Source: Pseudomonadota bacterium
GTDB taxonomy: Bacteria; Pseudomonadota; Gammaproteobacteria; Xanthomonadales; Xanthomonadaceae
Assembly: GCA_963205495.1 (NCBI GenBank)
Contig: CAUJIN010000080.1
Location: 1-38,882 of the forward strand
DNA: 38,882 bases
Reading direction: 5' to 3'
Positions 1 through 10,108 of the stretch are shown in pieces. Below the pieces are notes generated by a model. The model was given only the letters and a program-made list of their open reading frames with translations. It had not been told where the DNA came from and did not search any database. The number at the start of each line of letters is the position of its first letter. Positions within the stretch are counted from its first letter, which is position 1. The position numbers and the translations under genes were made by a program.

Positions 1-49
1 ACACGGCGGTCACCAGCAAAAGACTTTTCAGGATGGTTGCAAATTTCAT
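1..49 (-). CDS. Start of a secreted protein, cut by the window edge
   Basis: Only the first 16 codons are inside the window. They read MKFATILKSLLLVTAV, a short basic start followed by a hydrophobic stretch, typical of a signal peptide. A GGAG sequence lies seven bases before the ATG, which supports a real start. The gene lies 68 bases downstream of pilQ on the same strand and could be the last gene of the pil operon or an independent gene. Its function cannot be told from this fragment. Confidence 0.6.
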   Translation of the reverse strand, partial: MKFATILKSLLLVTAV

Positions 50-117
50 GGGTAGTCTCCGCGAACCGTGTCGCTTCCTGCGATTGTTTGTGTGAATACC
101 TGCTGTGATCCCGGGGT

Positions 118-2346
118 TCAACCGCCGCGGGGGCCACCGACTTTGAGAATCTTCGGGGTGACGAAGATCAGCAATTCCGCCTTCGTGTTGCCCTTGTGCT
201 TGTTGCGGAACAGGTTGCCCAGCACCGGCACGTCGCCAAGGAAAGGCACCTTCTTTATGTCTTCCTCGCTGGTGAATTCGTAGACACCGCCCACGACGAC
301 GGTCTGGCCGCTGTCGACCAGCACCGCGGTGGTCACTTCGCGCTTGGCCAGCTCAGGTGTGGAACCAAGAGGCCCAAGGTTGACGTATCCGGTAATTTCG
401 TCTTTCTTGACCGCCATGCTGAGGAACACGCGACCATCCTGGGTGATGGTGGGCGTTACCTTGAGCTCCAGCAATGCTTCCTTAAAGTTCACGGATGGCG
501 TTGCATTGGCACCAGTACCACTGATTGTGATATAGCCAACCTCGCGCCCTTGGTGAATGGTGGCTTCACGCTGGTTCGATGTGATCACGCGTGGACTGGA
601 GACCACCTCGCCACGACCTTCACTTTGCAGTGCGGAAAGTTCAAGATCCAGCAGATAATCTGATCCAAGAATGGAAAAACCCACCGCTCCAGCCGGATCG
701 GTGACAGGCAGATTCACGTTCAGGCGATCGCCCAATAGTGTACTTCCAATACCAGCCAGCGGCGGACGTCCGTTCAGACGGTTGTCGAGCGCAGCGCCCA
801 CCATCCTGTTGCTCGAGTTCAGGCTGCCGGAAGTTCCGATGATGGTGTTGCTGCCTTCCTGGCGGGCGCTGCTGATTCCGAAGCGCGCACCCAAGTCTCG
901 GGCGAAACTTTCGGTGGCAATCACGATGCGGGCCTCGATCAGCACCTGATCGACCGGACGGTCGAGTAGCTTGATAAGCTCCCTGATTTCGATGACCTTC
1001 TCCGCAGTCTCGTTGAGCAGAAGGGTGTTGGTGCGTGGGTCGAAGCTCACGCTGCCGCGCGGCGAGAGGAAGCCGCGCTGCTGCTCTCCCGTCTGTCCAC
1101 CACCTGCACCGCCCTGACCCTGCTTGGCGTCTTCCGTAAGCAGGCTGGCAATATCGGCGGCATTGCCATAGTTGATCGGAATGTATTCGGTCACCAGCGG
1201 CGCGCGCTGCTCCATTTCCAGTCGCGCATCGGCGACGGCCTTCTCGTAGCCGGCGATCTCGCTCTGCGGCGCGACCCAGATCACGTTGCCGTCGATGCGC
1301 TTGTCCAGACCCTTGGAACGAAGCACGATGTCCAGCGCCTGATCCCACGGCACGTTGATGAGGCGCAGGGTGACGTTGCCGGAGACGGTATCGGCCGCGA
1401 CGATGTTCTTTTGCGAAACCTCGGCAAGGAGCTGAAGCAGGGTACGAACCGGGATTTCCTGGAAGTTGAAGACAACGGGTTCGCCCGTGTAGCCCTTCTG
1501 TTCGTCCTTCCCGAGACCTGCGACCTCATTTTCCGGCGCAATTTCCTTCTTGGGGGAAACCTCGAGCACGTACTGCCCGCCGGTCTGGTAGGCCATGGTC
1601 TCGAACGCACCGCTGGTGCGGACGGTGACGCGCGAACCACCCGCTGTCTGCGTGGTTTCGATGAACTGCGCAGGGGTTGCAAAATCGGTGACGTCGAGCT
1701 TCTGGCGCAGCGATTCCGCCACATCTACATCCTTGAGGTCGATGATGACGTTGGCCCCCTCGCTACGCAGGTCGACCACGGAGTTCTCGTTGCTAAGGTC
1801 GAGCAGCACGCGAGCTGCACCTTCCGGCGTACGGCGAAAATCGACGTTGTTGATGGCGGCGTTCTGGCCATTGACCCGCTTGGCGGGATCAGCCGCAAGT
1901 CCCGGCGTCGCGTTGGCCGCGACTCCTGCCGTGCCCGCGATCTCCACCACATAGGTGCTGCCGTCGGCGAATGCGTTGTACTGCGCGCGATTGAAGAGGT
2001 CGATCACCACGCGGGTGCGGCCGCCCGCTTCGACCGTGCTGATCGAGTTCGCCGCGCCGCTTCCTACGGCGATGCGCCGCTCTGCCACCTGGCTGGTGGT
2101 GGAAGGCAGGTCGATGGCGATTCGCGGCGGATCATCCGTGGTGAAGGCCTGCGCTCCGGATGCCGGTTCTGCCAAGTGCAGAACGACCCGAACGCTGCCG
2201 TCAGCCGCCGTTGCATAGCTGACATCCTGCAGCGTGTTGGCCGAAACCAGGCCACCTGCGATGAGGGCGAAGGTTCCTAGCAGCCCGGCGATCTTGTGCT
2301 TCATCTTCGGCGCCATTCCCTGGAGTGTGTGTGTCGTCGAGGTCAT
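118..2346 (-). CDS. pilQ: Type IV pilus secretin PilQ
   Basis: Outer-membrane secretin through which the type IV pilus fibre leaves the cell. The 742-residue protein has a signal peptide ending near an SAN site. Two AMIN repeats follow (roughly residues 40-140 and 160-265), which in this family bind peptidoglycan. Next come an STN/N0 domain containing VFNFQEIPVRTLLQLLAEV and an N1-like domain. The C-terminal secretin domain carries VSSPRV, VVVGGVYE, KVPFLGDVPVLGNLF and LLIFVTPKIL. This is the normal PilQ layout and length. I chose the ATG at 2346 because a GGGGGA sequence lies eight bases upstream; an in-frame ATG at 2361 has almost no spacing to a ribosome binding site. It is the fifth gene of pilMNOPQ. 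Confidence 0.96.
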   Translation of the reverse strand: MTSTTHTLQGMAPKMKHKIAGLLGTFALIAGGLVSANTLQDVSYATAADGSVRVVLHLAEPASGAQAFTTDDPPRIAIDLPSTTSQVAERRIAVGSGAANSISTVEAGGRTRVVIDLFNRAQYNAFADGSTYVVEIAGTAGVAANATPGLAADPAKRVNGQNAAINNVDFRRTPEGAARVLLDLSNENSVVDLRSEGANVIIDLKDVDVAESLRQKLDVTDFATPAQFIETTQTAGGSRVTVRTSGAFETMAYQTGGQYVLEVSPKKEIAPENEVAGLGKDEQKGYTGEPVVFNFQEIPVRTLLQLLAEVSQKNIVAADTVSGNVTLRLINVPWDQALDIVLRSKGLDKRIDGNVIWVAPQSEIAGYEKAVADARLEMEQRAPLVTEYIPINYGNAADIASLLTEDAKQGQGGAGGGQTGEQQRGFLSPRGSVSFDPRTNTLLLNETAEKVIEIRELIKLLDRPVDQVLIEARIVIATESFARDLGARFGISSARQEGSNTIIGTSGSLNSSNRMVGAALDNRLNGRPPLAGIGSTLLGDRLNVNLPVTDPAGAVGFSILGSDYLLDLELSALQSEGRGEVVSSPRVITSNQREATIHQGREVGYITISGTGANATPSVNFKEALLELKVTPTITQDGRVFLSMAVKKDEITGYVNLGPLGSTPELAKREVTTAVLVDSGQTVVVGGVYEFTSEEDIKKVPFLGDVPVLGNLFRNKHKGNTKAELLIFVTPKILKVGGPRGG

Positions 2347-2363
2347 CGTGCTATCCCCCATCC

Positions 2364-2912
2364 CTATTCATCGTCCAGTGCCACCTGGGCCTGGCGCTCC
2401 ATCCATCCGCCAGCACCGTCCGGCACCAGTTCCGTCAAGTCAATGCGATCTTCGTGGATCCCGGTGATGCGGCCGTCACTCTGGCCCATGTACTGACCCG
2501 GCGATACCTGGTGCACCACGTGCTCGGGATCCATGATCAACGCGATCATTTCAGCACCTTCACCGATCGTGCCCACCATGTCGAGGCTGTCGAGCGGATA
2601 GGCTTCCAGCGGCTCCTTGCGCCGCGTCGGATCCGGGCGAAGCCCGGAATCCGCGCCGCCTTCGTTTTCGGCCAAGGGCCCGCTGAATGGGTCGCGCATC
2701 GCCTGGGCCGCATATTCGAAAGTCTCGAACTGCTGCATAACCGGAAGCGGGTCCAGTGGCTTGGGTGGGCGCGCCTTGACCTCGGCAACCCATGCCTGCA
2801 GATCCGCCATTCCCGGAGCGCATCCTGACAGCGCAAAGCTTGCCGCCAGTGCGAGAAGCAAAAGTCGTGGTGCCGCCACCAGAGGGCGATTGGCATGCAT
2901 GATGTTCATCAA
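2364..2912 (-). CDS. pilP: Type IV pilus lipoprotein PilP
   Basis: Inner-membrane lipoprotein that links the PilM-PilN-PilO platform to the PilQ secretin across the periplasm. The 182-residue protein has a hydrophobic leader ending in a lipobox (LSGC, Cys31). An extended proline-rich segment follows, then the compact PilP domain with the LDSLDMVGTI and HVVHQVSPGQYMG segments that are standard for the family. Its ATG overlaps the pilO stop in an ATGA arrangement and is preceded by a strong GGGAGGAG, so translation is probably coupled. Length and position in the operon are as expected. Confidence 0.95.
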   Translation of the reverse strand: MMNIMHANRPLVAAPRLLLLALAASFALSGCAPGMADLQAWVAEVKARPPKPLDPLPVMQQFETFEYAAQAMRDPFSGPLAENEGGADSGLRPDPTRRKEPLEAYPLDSLDMVGTIGEGAEMIALIMDPEHVVHQVSPGQYMGQSDGRITGIHEDRIDLTELVPDGAGGWMERQAQVALDDE

Positions 2913-3547
2913 TGCACTCCTCCCTGAACCGATGCTTCCGGTGCGGTTTCGTCTTCTTCCAGATAGCGGTAGGTCTTGATCGTGCCCTCCAGCACGAGGA
3001 CACCGCTGCCGCGCTTGTCGTCTCGCGGCTTGAGCGAGATGTCATGCATGGTCATGATGACGACGCGGGGCAGCGAAGCCACGCCGCTGACGAAAGCACC
3101 GAACTGGTGGTAGGTACCTACCATGCGCAGCGCGATCGGCTTCTCGGCGTAGAACTCCTTCTTTATTTCCGCCTGGGGCTGGAAAAGTTCGTTCTGGATG
3201 CCGCTGGCCAAGGCCGTCTGCGAGATGTCGACGATGAGATCGGCCATTTCGGTTCGTCCGGGCAGCTGACGCAGCATCTGCTGGAGCATGATTTCCATGT
3301 CGGCCAGCTGCTGCTTGAGCGGTTCCAGGTTCACCGCGCGTGCCTGCTTGCCCTCGAAGTCGGTGCGCAGCGTTTGCTCCTTTGCCTTTTCAGCGGCCAG
3401 CATGTCCTGCTGGCCACTGACCACCAGATACCATCCGAGGAACAGGATCAGTGCGGCCAGGATGCCGCAGAAGAACACCTTGACCGACCCCGGCCAACCG
3501 CCCGGGTTGCTGGTGTCGAGGTTGCGAAGGTCGAATCCGCCGCTCAT
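2909..3547 (-). CDS. pilO: Type IV pilus alignment protein PilO
   Basis: Bitopic inner-membrane protein of the alignment complex; in the family it pairs with PilN through coiled coil and ferredoxin-like periplasmic domains. The 212-residue sequence starts with a short cytoplasmic segment and one transmembrane helix (about residues 23-44, VFFCGILAALILFLGWYLV). A coiled-coil stretch (about 50-95) and the periplasmic domain follow, with a conserved-looking TYHQFGAFVSGVASLPRVV segment. A GGGAGG precedes the ATG, which overlaps the pilN stop by four bases. All features are ordinary for PilO. Confidence 0.95.
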   Translation of the reverse strand: MSGGFDLRNLDTSNPGGWPGSVKVFFCGILAALILFLGWYLVVSGQQDMLAAEKAKEQTLRTDFEGKQARAVNLEPLKQQLADMEIMLQQMLRQLPGRTEMADLIVDISQTALASGIQNELFQPQAEIKKEFYAEKPIALRMVGTYHQFGAFVSGVASLPRVVIMTMHDISLKPRDDKRGSGVLVLEGTIKTYRYLEEDETAPEASVQGGVH

Positions 3548-4133
3548 TTCGCACCTCCCGCAGTCTGATCCCCGGACTCGTCGCCCGGCGCTTTCGGTCG
3601 GACCAGGGTGACTTTGAGGTTGAAGATGTAGGGCATGTTCCTGTCAGCACCCTTGGCTTCGATGATCGAAAGGTCCGGACGCGACATCCATCCCGACCCT
3701 TCCAGGGCGCGAATGTAGGACGAGACGCGCGCGTTGGATTGGGCCAAGCCTTCGAGCGTGAGCAGATCACCGGCCTGTTTGATGGAAGTCAGGCGTACGC
3801 CCTCGGGAATGGTGCGCACCAGTTCGTCGAACAGGTGGACCATCTGCGAACGGCTGGCCTGCAACTGCTCGATCACCTGCTTGCGCTGCAGGAGACTGGC
3901 GCGCTTGCGGTCCAGCTCGTCGATTTCCTTGATCTTGGCTTCGACTGCCGTGATTTCCTGCTGCAGGTAGGCGTTGCGCGCCTGCTGCGACTCGATCAGG
4001 GAGTCGTAGTACATCTTTACGCCGAACACAGCCAGCACCGCAATGATCGCTGCGGCACCCAGCATCGTGTAGAACTGCTGCTGGCGCTGCTTGCGGCGCT
4101 CGGCGCGCCACGGTAGGAGGTTGATCCTTGCCA

Positions 4134-4134
<1 letters not shown>
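3544..4134 (-). CDS. pilN: Type IV pilus assembly protein PilN
   Basis: Inner-membrane partner of PilO; its short cytoplasmic tail binds PilM. The tail shows the diagnostic ARINLLPWR motif at residues 2-10. A transmembrane helix lies at about 25-43, followed by a coiled coil (about 45-95) and a small periplasmic domain ending in an Ala/Pro-rich tail. At 196 residues it has family length. The ATG shares one base with the pilM stop (TGATG), indicating translational coupling. Confidence 0.95.
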
Positions 4135-5216
<1,082 letters not shown>

Positions 5217-5241
5217 TTACGCGAAACTCCTGCGTTGGCAC

Positions 5242-5271
5242 ATTAGATAACGAGTCTTAACGGTTTGGCAA
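5242..5271 (-). promoter_or_regulatory. Candidate sigma-70 promoter of the pil operon
   Basis: Read leftward, TTGCCA (5266-5271) and TCTAAT (5242-5247) are separated by 18 bases and lie about 50 bases before the pilM GTG. The two hexamers each match five of six consensus bases. A GAGTCTTA word inside the spacer (5252-5259) is repeated at 5212-5219. The call rests on sequence match and position only. Confidence 0.5.
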
Positions 5272-5363
5272 CAGCCAAGGTCGATTTCATCCCGACCCGC
5301 CTCCCTCGCCACCATCCTGCCAGCCTCGTCTACGCACCATCTCAGGCATCTACGGCTGCATTC

Positions 5364-5382
5364 TATACTCTTCTTTAAGAAG
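5364..5382 (+). promoter_or_regulatory. Candidate -10 box and palindromic site before the PBP gene
   Basis: TATACT at 5364-5369 resembles a -10 hexamer; no clear -35 is seen. It is followed directly by a perfect short palindrome, CTTCTT-T-AAGAAG, at 5370-5382. That would fall at the transcription start, about 30 bases before the ATG of the PBP gene. It could be an operator or chance. Confidence 0.3.
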
Positions 5383-5411
5383 CAACGCAAACCTCTGGTA
5401 TTCCCGCGAAA

Positions 5412-7880
5412 ATGTCCCTCCTGCGACGCACCTTCAAGTGGCTCTTCACCCTCTGTCTGGTCCTTGCCCTGTGCGGCGCGGCCACGCTCGCCGTTCTCTA
5501 CTGGCTCGTGGCCCCCGGCCTGCCTTCCGTGCAGGCGCTGCGCGACGTGCAGTACCAGGTTCCGCTTTCGGTCTACAGCGCCGACGGCAAGCTCATCGCG
5601 CTGTTCGGCGAGACGCGCAGGACACCGGTCGCCATCCAGGACGTGCCGCTGCAGGTGCGCCGGGCGTTCATCGCGATCGAGGATGCGCGCTTCTACGAGC
5701 ATCCCGGCGTGGACTGGCGCGGTACCGCGCGTGCGGTGTGGCTGCTTGCGACGACCGATGACCGCCGAGTGCCTGGCGGATCAACGATCACCCAGCAGGT
5801 GGCGCGGATGTTCTTCCTGAGTCCGGAATACAGCTATACGCGCAAGTTCCGCGAGATGCTTCTTGCGCTGAAGATGGAGCGCGAGCTGGAGAAGGACGAG
5901 ATCCTCGGCATCTATCTCAACAAGAGCTTCTTCGGAAATCGCGCCTACGGCATCGTTGCGGCCGCCGAGTTCTACTACGGCAAGCCGCTCGCCGAGCTGT
6001 CCCTCGCCGAAGCCGCAACCCTGGCCTCGATCCCCAAGTTCCCTTCGAGCGGCAATCCGATCATCAACCCCGAGCGCGCGCTGATCCGGCGCAACTACGT
6101 GCTCCAGCGGATGCACGAACTGGGTTTCATCGACGAGCCTGCTTACCGTGACGCGGTGGCGGAAGTGGACCGCGCCGTGCCGCACGAGCCTCCGGTCGAA
6201 CTGGAAGCCTCTTACGCTGCCGAGATGGCGCGTCAGGCCATGGTCGACCGCTACGGTGCCGACGCATTCACCGGCGGCTATCGCGCCTACACCACGCTGG
6301 ATTCGCGCATCCAGGAAGCCTCCAATCTCGCCATCCGCGATGCCCTGCTGTCCTACGACCGCCGTCACGGCTGGCGCGGCGCGGAGACACACGTGGACCT
6401 GCCGGAAACGGTCACGCCTGCACTGGCACAGGAGAGGCTGCGCGATTACCGGGTTCTGGGCGGACTTCTGCCGGCGCTGGTGGTTTCAGTGGGCCCGGAA
6501 GAAGCCGGCGTGATCCTTGCCGACGGGCAGGAAGCGAAGCTGGGCATGGACGCGTTGCGCTGGGCCGCGCCCTACGTTTCCGCCGAACGGCGCGGCGCTG
6601 CACCACGCAAACCAGCGGACGTGCTCGCGCGCGGCGACATCGTGCGTCTGGCGCTCGATGACGATGGCAAGTTCGGGTTGGCGCAGATTCCGAGCGCTCA
6701 AGGCGCGGTCGTGAGCCTGTCGGCCGAAGACGGCGCGATCCTCGCATTGAACGGTGGCTTCAGTTTCGGCCTCAACAAGTTCAATCGAGCCACCCAGGCG
6801 TTGCGCCAGCCCGGTTCGAGCTTCAAGCCCTTCGTCTACGCCGCAGCCTTCGAGCGCGGCTTCCATCCCGCCTCCATCGTGCTCGACGCGCCGGTGGTGT
6901 TCCACGACCGGTCCACCGGCACGTCCTGGCGCCCTTCGAACGACAACAATGCCTTCTCCGGACCCATGCGGCTGCGCGAGGCCATGGTCAGCTCGCGCAA
7001 CCTGGTGTCGGTGCGCATCCTCGACGCCATCGGCGCAAACTATGCCAAACGCTACATCCAGAATTTCGGGTTTTCGCCGGAGAGCCTGCCGGAAAACCTT
7101 TCCCTGGCGCTGGGAACCAGCTCGGTGACGCCGCTGGCCGCAGCGCGCGGCTATGCCACCTTCGTCAACGGCGGGTATCTGGTAGAACCCCACCTGATGG
7201 CGCGAGTGCTGGACCGCAACGGCACCGTGGTCTTCGCGGCGCATGCGCCGCGCGCGTGTCGCGACTGCGTGGAGCGTCTGACTTCGGCCGGCACCGCATC
7301 CGGGGGGCAGGTGGCGGGATTCAATCTCGGCGATGCCGCACCTGCCGCCGCCGCGCAGGAGCCATCGGGCCCACCGCAGCGGATCCTTGCACCGCGCGCC
7401 ATCGACGAACGTACCGCCTTCCTGATCCACTCGCTGCTGCTAGACGTCATCCAACGCGGCACGGGACGCGCCGCGCGCGTGCTGGAGCGCAGCGACATCG
7501 GCGGGAAGACCGGCACCACCAACGATCACCGCGACGCCTGGTTCTCGGGCTTCGGTGCCGACATCGTCACCAGCGCCTGGGTCGGCATGGACGACTTCTC
7601 TTCGCTGGGCGCGGGAGAGTTCGGCGCGCGAGCCGCGCTGCCCATCTGGATCGACACCATGCGGGTCGCGCTCGACGGCGTGTCGCAGACGTCCCCCCTG
7701 ATCCCCAACGGCATCACCACGGCCCTCATCGACCCGGCCACCGGACTGCTGGTGCCAGGAGGCACGCCCGGGGCGATCAGCGAGTACCTGAAGACCGAAG
7801 ACGCAGCGCGCCTGGAAACGGCCACCAGCAGCTCTGCCCGCAGCAGCACCAGCGAACGCGAATCGTTCGACATCTTCTGA
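5412..7880 (+). CDS. mrcA: Penicillin-binding protein 1A (class A bifunctional PBP)
   Basis: Makes and cross-links peptidoglycan from lipid II at the outer face of the inner membrane. The 822-residue protein has an N-terminal membrane anchor (about residues 9-33). The GT51 glycosyltransferase domain follows, with catalytic Glu90 in AIEDARFYEHPG, then GGSTITQQ (122-129) and GIYLNKSFFGNRAYG. A PBP1a-type intervening OB-like domain comes next. The transpeptidase domain carries the active-site serine in SSFK (Ser469, Lys472), SRN (528-530) and KTGTTND (from 699). Length and motifs are complete. It is divergent from pilM, and its stop overlaps the next gene's start (TGATG). Confidence 0.96.
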   Translation: MSLLRRTFKWLFTLCLVLALCGAATLAVLYWLVAPGLPSVQALRDVQYQVPLSVYSADGKLIALFGETRRTPVAIQDVPLQVRRAFIAIEDARFYEHPGVDWRGTARAVWLLATTDDRRVPGGSTITQQVARMFFLSPEYSYTRKFREMLLALKMERELEKDEILGIYLNKSFFGNRAYGIVAAAEFYYGKPLAELSLAEAATLASIPKFPSSGNPIINPERALIRRNYVLQRMHELGFIDEPAYRDAVAEVDRAVPHEPPVELEASYAAEMARQAMVDRYGADAFTGGYRAYTTLDSRIQEASNLAIRDALLSYDRRHGWRGAETHVDLPETVTPALAQERLRDYRVLGGLLPALVVSVGPEEAGVILADGQEAKLGMDALRWAAPYVSAERRGAAPRKPADVLARGDIVRLALDDDGKFGLAQIPSAQGAVVSLSAEDGAILALNGGFSFGLNKFNRATQALRQPGSSFKPFVYAAAFERGFHPASIVLDAPVVFHDRSTGTSWRPSNDNNAFSGPMRLREAMVSSRNLVSVRILDAIGANYAKRYIQNFGFSPESLPENLSLALGTSSVTPLAAARGYATFVNGGYLVEPHLMARVLDRNGTVVFAAHAPRACRDCVERLTSAGTASGGQVAGFNLGDAAPAAAAQEPSGPPQRILAPRAIDERTAFLIHSLLLDVIQRGTGRAARVLERSDIGGKTGTTNDHRDAWFSGFGADIVTSAWVGMDDFSSLGAGEFGARAALPIWIDTMRVALDGVSQTSPLIPNGITTALIDPATGLLVPGGTPGAISEYLKTEDAARLETATSSSARSSTSERESFDIF

Positions 7881-8506
7881 TGGGATCGCGCAATTCAGGC
7901 AACCGGCGCCACTGGCTGGCCGAGCAGGCTGCGCGCTGGATGAGCGAACACGCCATCGACGATCCATTGCTGGCGCTGCGTCGCGTGCTGGCGCGCGAAG
8001 GCTCCGCCGCACCCGACCGGCGCCTGTGGCCGGACGCCGAGGAAATCCGCGCCGCGCTGCAGACCTACCAGCGGCTGTTCCGCGGTTCCTCGCAGGCACG
8101 AGCACTGCACGTGCGGCGCAAGGCGGCGCTCGATGCGATGCGATTCTTCGCCGCGTTTCGCCCCTGCCTGGTGGGCGCGGTGCTGGACGGCACGGCCGAC
8201 GCGCATTCACCGATCCTGCTGCACCTGCACGCCGACGAACCGGAGGGCGCGCTGGCGTTCCTGCGTGAAAACGACATTCCCCACCGACTGGGCGAACGCA
8301 CCATCCGACTGGACGCGCAGCGCCAGGTTCCTGTGCCTTGCGCCAGCTTCCAGGCCGACGGCCTCGACTGGGAATTGTGGATCCTTCCGGCAAACTGCGA
8401 GCGCAGCGCACCGCTGGAATGCGACGGCAGCACGCCGATGCGGCGCGCGAATGCGGGGGCGTTGCAGCGGCTTGTTTCCGCGCCAGACACGCCGTCGGAG
8501 GAATGA
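7880..8506 (+). CDS. Conserved hypothetical protein, nucleotidyltransferase-like, coupled to mrcA
   Basis: A 208-residue cytoplasmic protein with no signal peptide or membrane helix. An Arg/Ala-rich helical N-terminus (RRHWLAEQAARWM) leads to EIRAALQTYQRLF. A central segment reads CLVGAVLDGTADAHSPILL, then LHLHADEPEGALAFLRENDIPHR, which resembles a small nucleotidyltransferase fold; this is inference. Relatives beside PBP1a genes in Xanthomonadaceae have, as I recall, been labelled UDP-N-acetylmuramate-alanine ligase. No Mur-ligase ATP-binding motif is present, so that label is not supported. The ATG overlaps the mrcA stop by one base, which suggests co-translation. The true function is not recognised. 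Confidence 0.8.
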   Translation: MGSRNSGNRRHWLAEQAARWMSEHAIDDPLLALRRVLAREGSAAPDRRLWPDAEEIRAALQTYQRLFRGSSQARALHVRRKAALDAMRFFAAFRPCLVGAVLDGTADAHSPILLHLHADEPEGALAFLRENDIPHRLGERTIRLDAQRQVPVPCASFQADGLDWELWILPANCERSAPLECDGSTPMRRANAGALQRLVSAPDTPSEE

Positions 8507-8521
8507 AAACTGCCGCCTCCC

Positions 8522-8541
8522 GATGCCTCGCATGAGGCATC
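8522..8541. terminator. Hairpin between convergent genes
   Basis: A perfect 8-bp stem (GATGCCTC / GAGGCATC) with a GCAT loop lies between the 3' ends of the mrcA unit and gltA. An outer GCCGC/GCGGC pairing may extend it. No T-run follows on either strand, so termination is only probable. Confidence 0.4.
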
Positions 8542-8602
8542 CGAAGCGGCTTCTCAAGCTTGCCACGGGGCGCCCCGCAACACCCCGTGCAGGCCCGCAG
8601 GA

Positions 8603-9901
8603 TCAGCCCCTTGCGTCGATTCCGACGTAATCGCGCGTAGTGGCCCCGGTGTAGATCTGGCGCGGGCGGCCGATGCGGTTTTCTGGATCGTTCTGCTGCT
8701 CCAGCCAGTGGCTGACCCAGCCGGCGGTGCGCGCGATGGCGAACATCACGGTGAACATCTCGGTCGGGATACCCAGCGCCTTGTAGATGATGCCGCTGTA
8801 GAAATCGACGTTCGGATAGAGCTTGCGCTGCACGAAATAGTCGTCGTGCAGGGCCGCCTCTTCGAGGCGCAGCGCCACTTCCAGCAGCGGATCGTTTACG
8901 CCCAGTTCGCCCAGAACCTTGTGGGTCATCTCGCGGATGATGGTCGCGCGCGGATCGAAGTTCTTGTAAACGCGGTGCCCGAAGCCCATCAGGCGGAAGC
9001 CGGATTCCTTGTCCTTGGCCTTGTCTACCGCGGACTTGACGTGCTTCGCGTCGCCGATTTCCTCCAGCATCTTGAGCACGGCCTCGTTGGCGCCGCCGTG
9101 CGCCGGCCCCCACAGCGCCGCGACGCCCGCAGCCACGCTGACGTAGGGATTGGCACCGGTGGAGCCGACCAGACGCACCGTCGAGGTGGAGGCGTTCTGC
9201 TCGTGGTCGGCGTGCAGGATGAAGAGCAGGTCCAGCGCCTTGGCCACGATAGGATTGAGCTCCAGCGGGCCGCTGGGGACTTCCTTCATCATGTGCAGGA
9301 AACGCGTGGTGTACTCGAGGTTGTTCTTGGGATAGCGGATCGGCCAGCCGATGGAATAGCGGTAGCAGGCCGCGGCGATGGTCGGGACCTTGGCGATCAG
9401 GCGAACCGCCGCCATGCGGCGCTGCTCGGGATCGCGCAGGTCCATGTCGTTGTAGTAGAAGCTCGAGAGCGAGCCGAGCATGCCGGTCAGCATCGCCATC
9501 GGGTGGGCGTCGTGGCGGAATCCGTACAGGAAGGTGCGGAAGGCCTCATGCATCATCGTGTGATGCGTGACTTCGTGCTCGAAGGCCGTGAACTGGGCCT
9601 TGTCCGGGAGCTCGCCATGCATCAGCAGGTAGGCCACTTCAAGGAAACTGGACTTTGCAGCCAGCTGCTCGATCGGGTAGCCGCGGTACAGCAGCACGCC
9701 CTGATCGCCGTCGATGTAGGTGATGGCGCTGCGGCAGCTCGCGGTGGAGCCGAAGCCCGGATCGTAGGTGTAGTAGCCGGTATCGCGGTGCAGCTTGGCG
9801 ATATCCAGCGCCGGGCTCCCGAGGGAACCGCGCTGCACGGGAAGCGCGCTGGACTTGGCGTTGTCGGAATCGGTCAGAACGACCTGGGTAGTATCGGCCA
9901 C
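8603..9901 (-). CDS. gltA: Citrate synthase (type I, hexameric class)
   Basis: Condenses acetyl-CoA with oxaloacetate to citrate, the entry step of the TCA cycle. The 432-residue protein contains FILHADHEQNAS (first catalytic His), WGPAHGGANE (second His), GFGHRVYKNFDPRA and YPNVDFYSGIIYKALG (catalytic Asp), all intact. The N-terminal extension with SCRSAITYIDGDQGVLLYRG is typical of the Gram-negative NADH-sensitive class. I chose the GTG at 9901 because GGGAG stands seven bases upstream and the protein then begins VADTTQV. The open frame extends 46 codons further up but without family similarity. It probably has its own promoter downstream of the rpmE2 terminator. Confidence 0.96.
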   Translation of the reverse strand: MADTTQVVLTDSDNAKSSALPVQRGSLGSPALDIAKLHRDTGYYTYDPGFGSTASCRSAITYIDGDQGVLLYRGYPIEQLAAKSSFLEVAYLLMHGELPDKAQFTAFEHEVTHHTMMHEAFRTFLYGFRHDAHPMAMLTGMLGSLSSFYYNDMDLRDPEQRRMAAVRLIAKVPTIAAACYRYSIGWPIRYPKNNLEYTTRFLHMMKEVPSGPLELNPIVAKALDLLFILHADHEQNASTSTVRLVGSTGANPYVSVAAGVAALWGPAHGGANEAVLKMLEEIGDAKHVKSAVDKAKDKESGFRLMGFGHRVYKNFDPRATIIREMTHKVLGELGVNDPLLEVALRLEEAALHDDYFVQRKLYPNVDFYSGIIYKALGIPTEMFTVMFAIARTAGWVSHWLEQQNDPENRIGRPRQIYTGATTRDYVGIDARG

Positions 9902-10024
9902 GGGGTATCTCCCAAGAGCAGGTGAGTCGAAGCACGCGAGATCGCCTGGGGCCATCACGGATCCGCGCGCCGCTGTCTGCGGCATGACCCGGGAATTCGG
10001 CGATCCGTCGCGTGCAAAGACGCA

Positions 10025-10054
10025 ATTATCGCATAGCAAAACGCCGCCGGTCAG
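10025..10054 (-). promoter_or_regulatory. Candidate extended -10 promoter of gltA
   Basis: Read leftward, TGC-GATAAT (the -10 hexamer at 10025-10030) resembles an extended -10 element. A CTGACC at 10049-10054, 18 bases upstream, could act as a weak -35. The -35 lies inside the rpmE2 terminator hairpin. The implied leader before the gltA GTG is about 115 bases. Confidence 0.4.
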
Positions 10055-10068
10055 GGACCGGCGGCGTT
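10040..10068 (-). terminator. Rho-independent terminator of rpmE2
   Basis: Read leftward, a perfect 13-bp GC-rich stem (AACGCCGCCGGTC and its complement) with a three-base loop is followed by TTTT-type bases (10038-10041). It starts about 40 bases after the rpmE2 stop and separates it from gltA. Confidence 0.75.
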
Positions 10069-10108
10069 GAACTTTGGTGCAATGGCGAACGGCGCGAACG
10101 CCGGTTCG

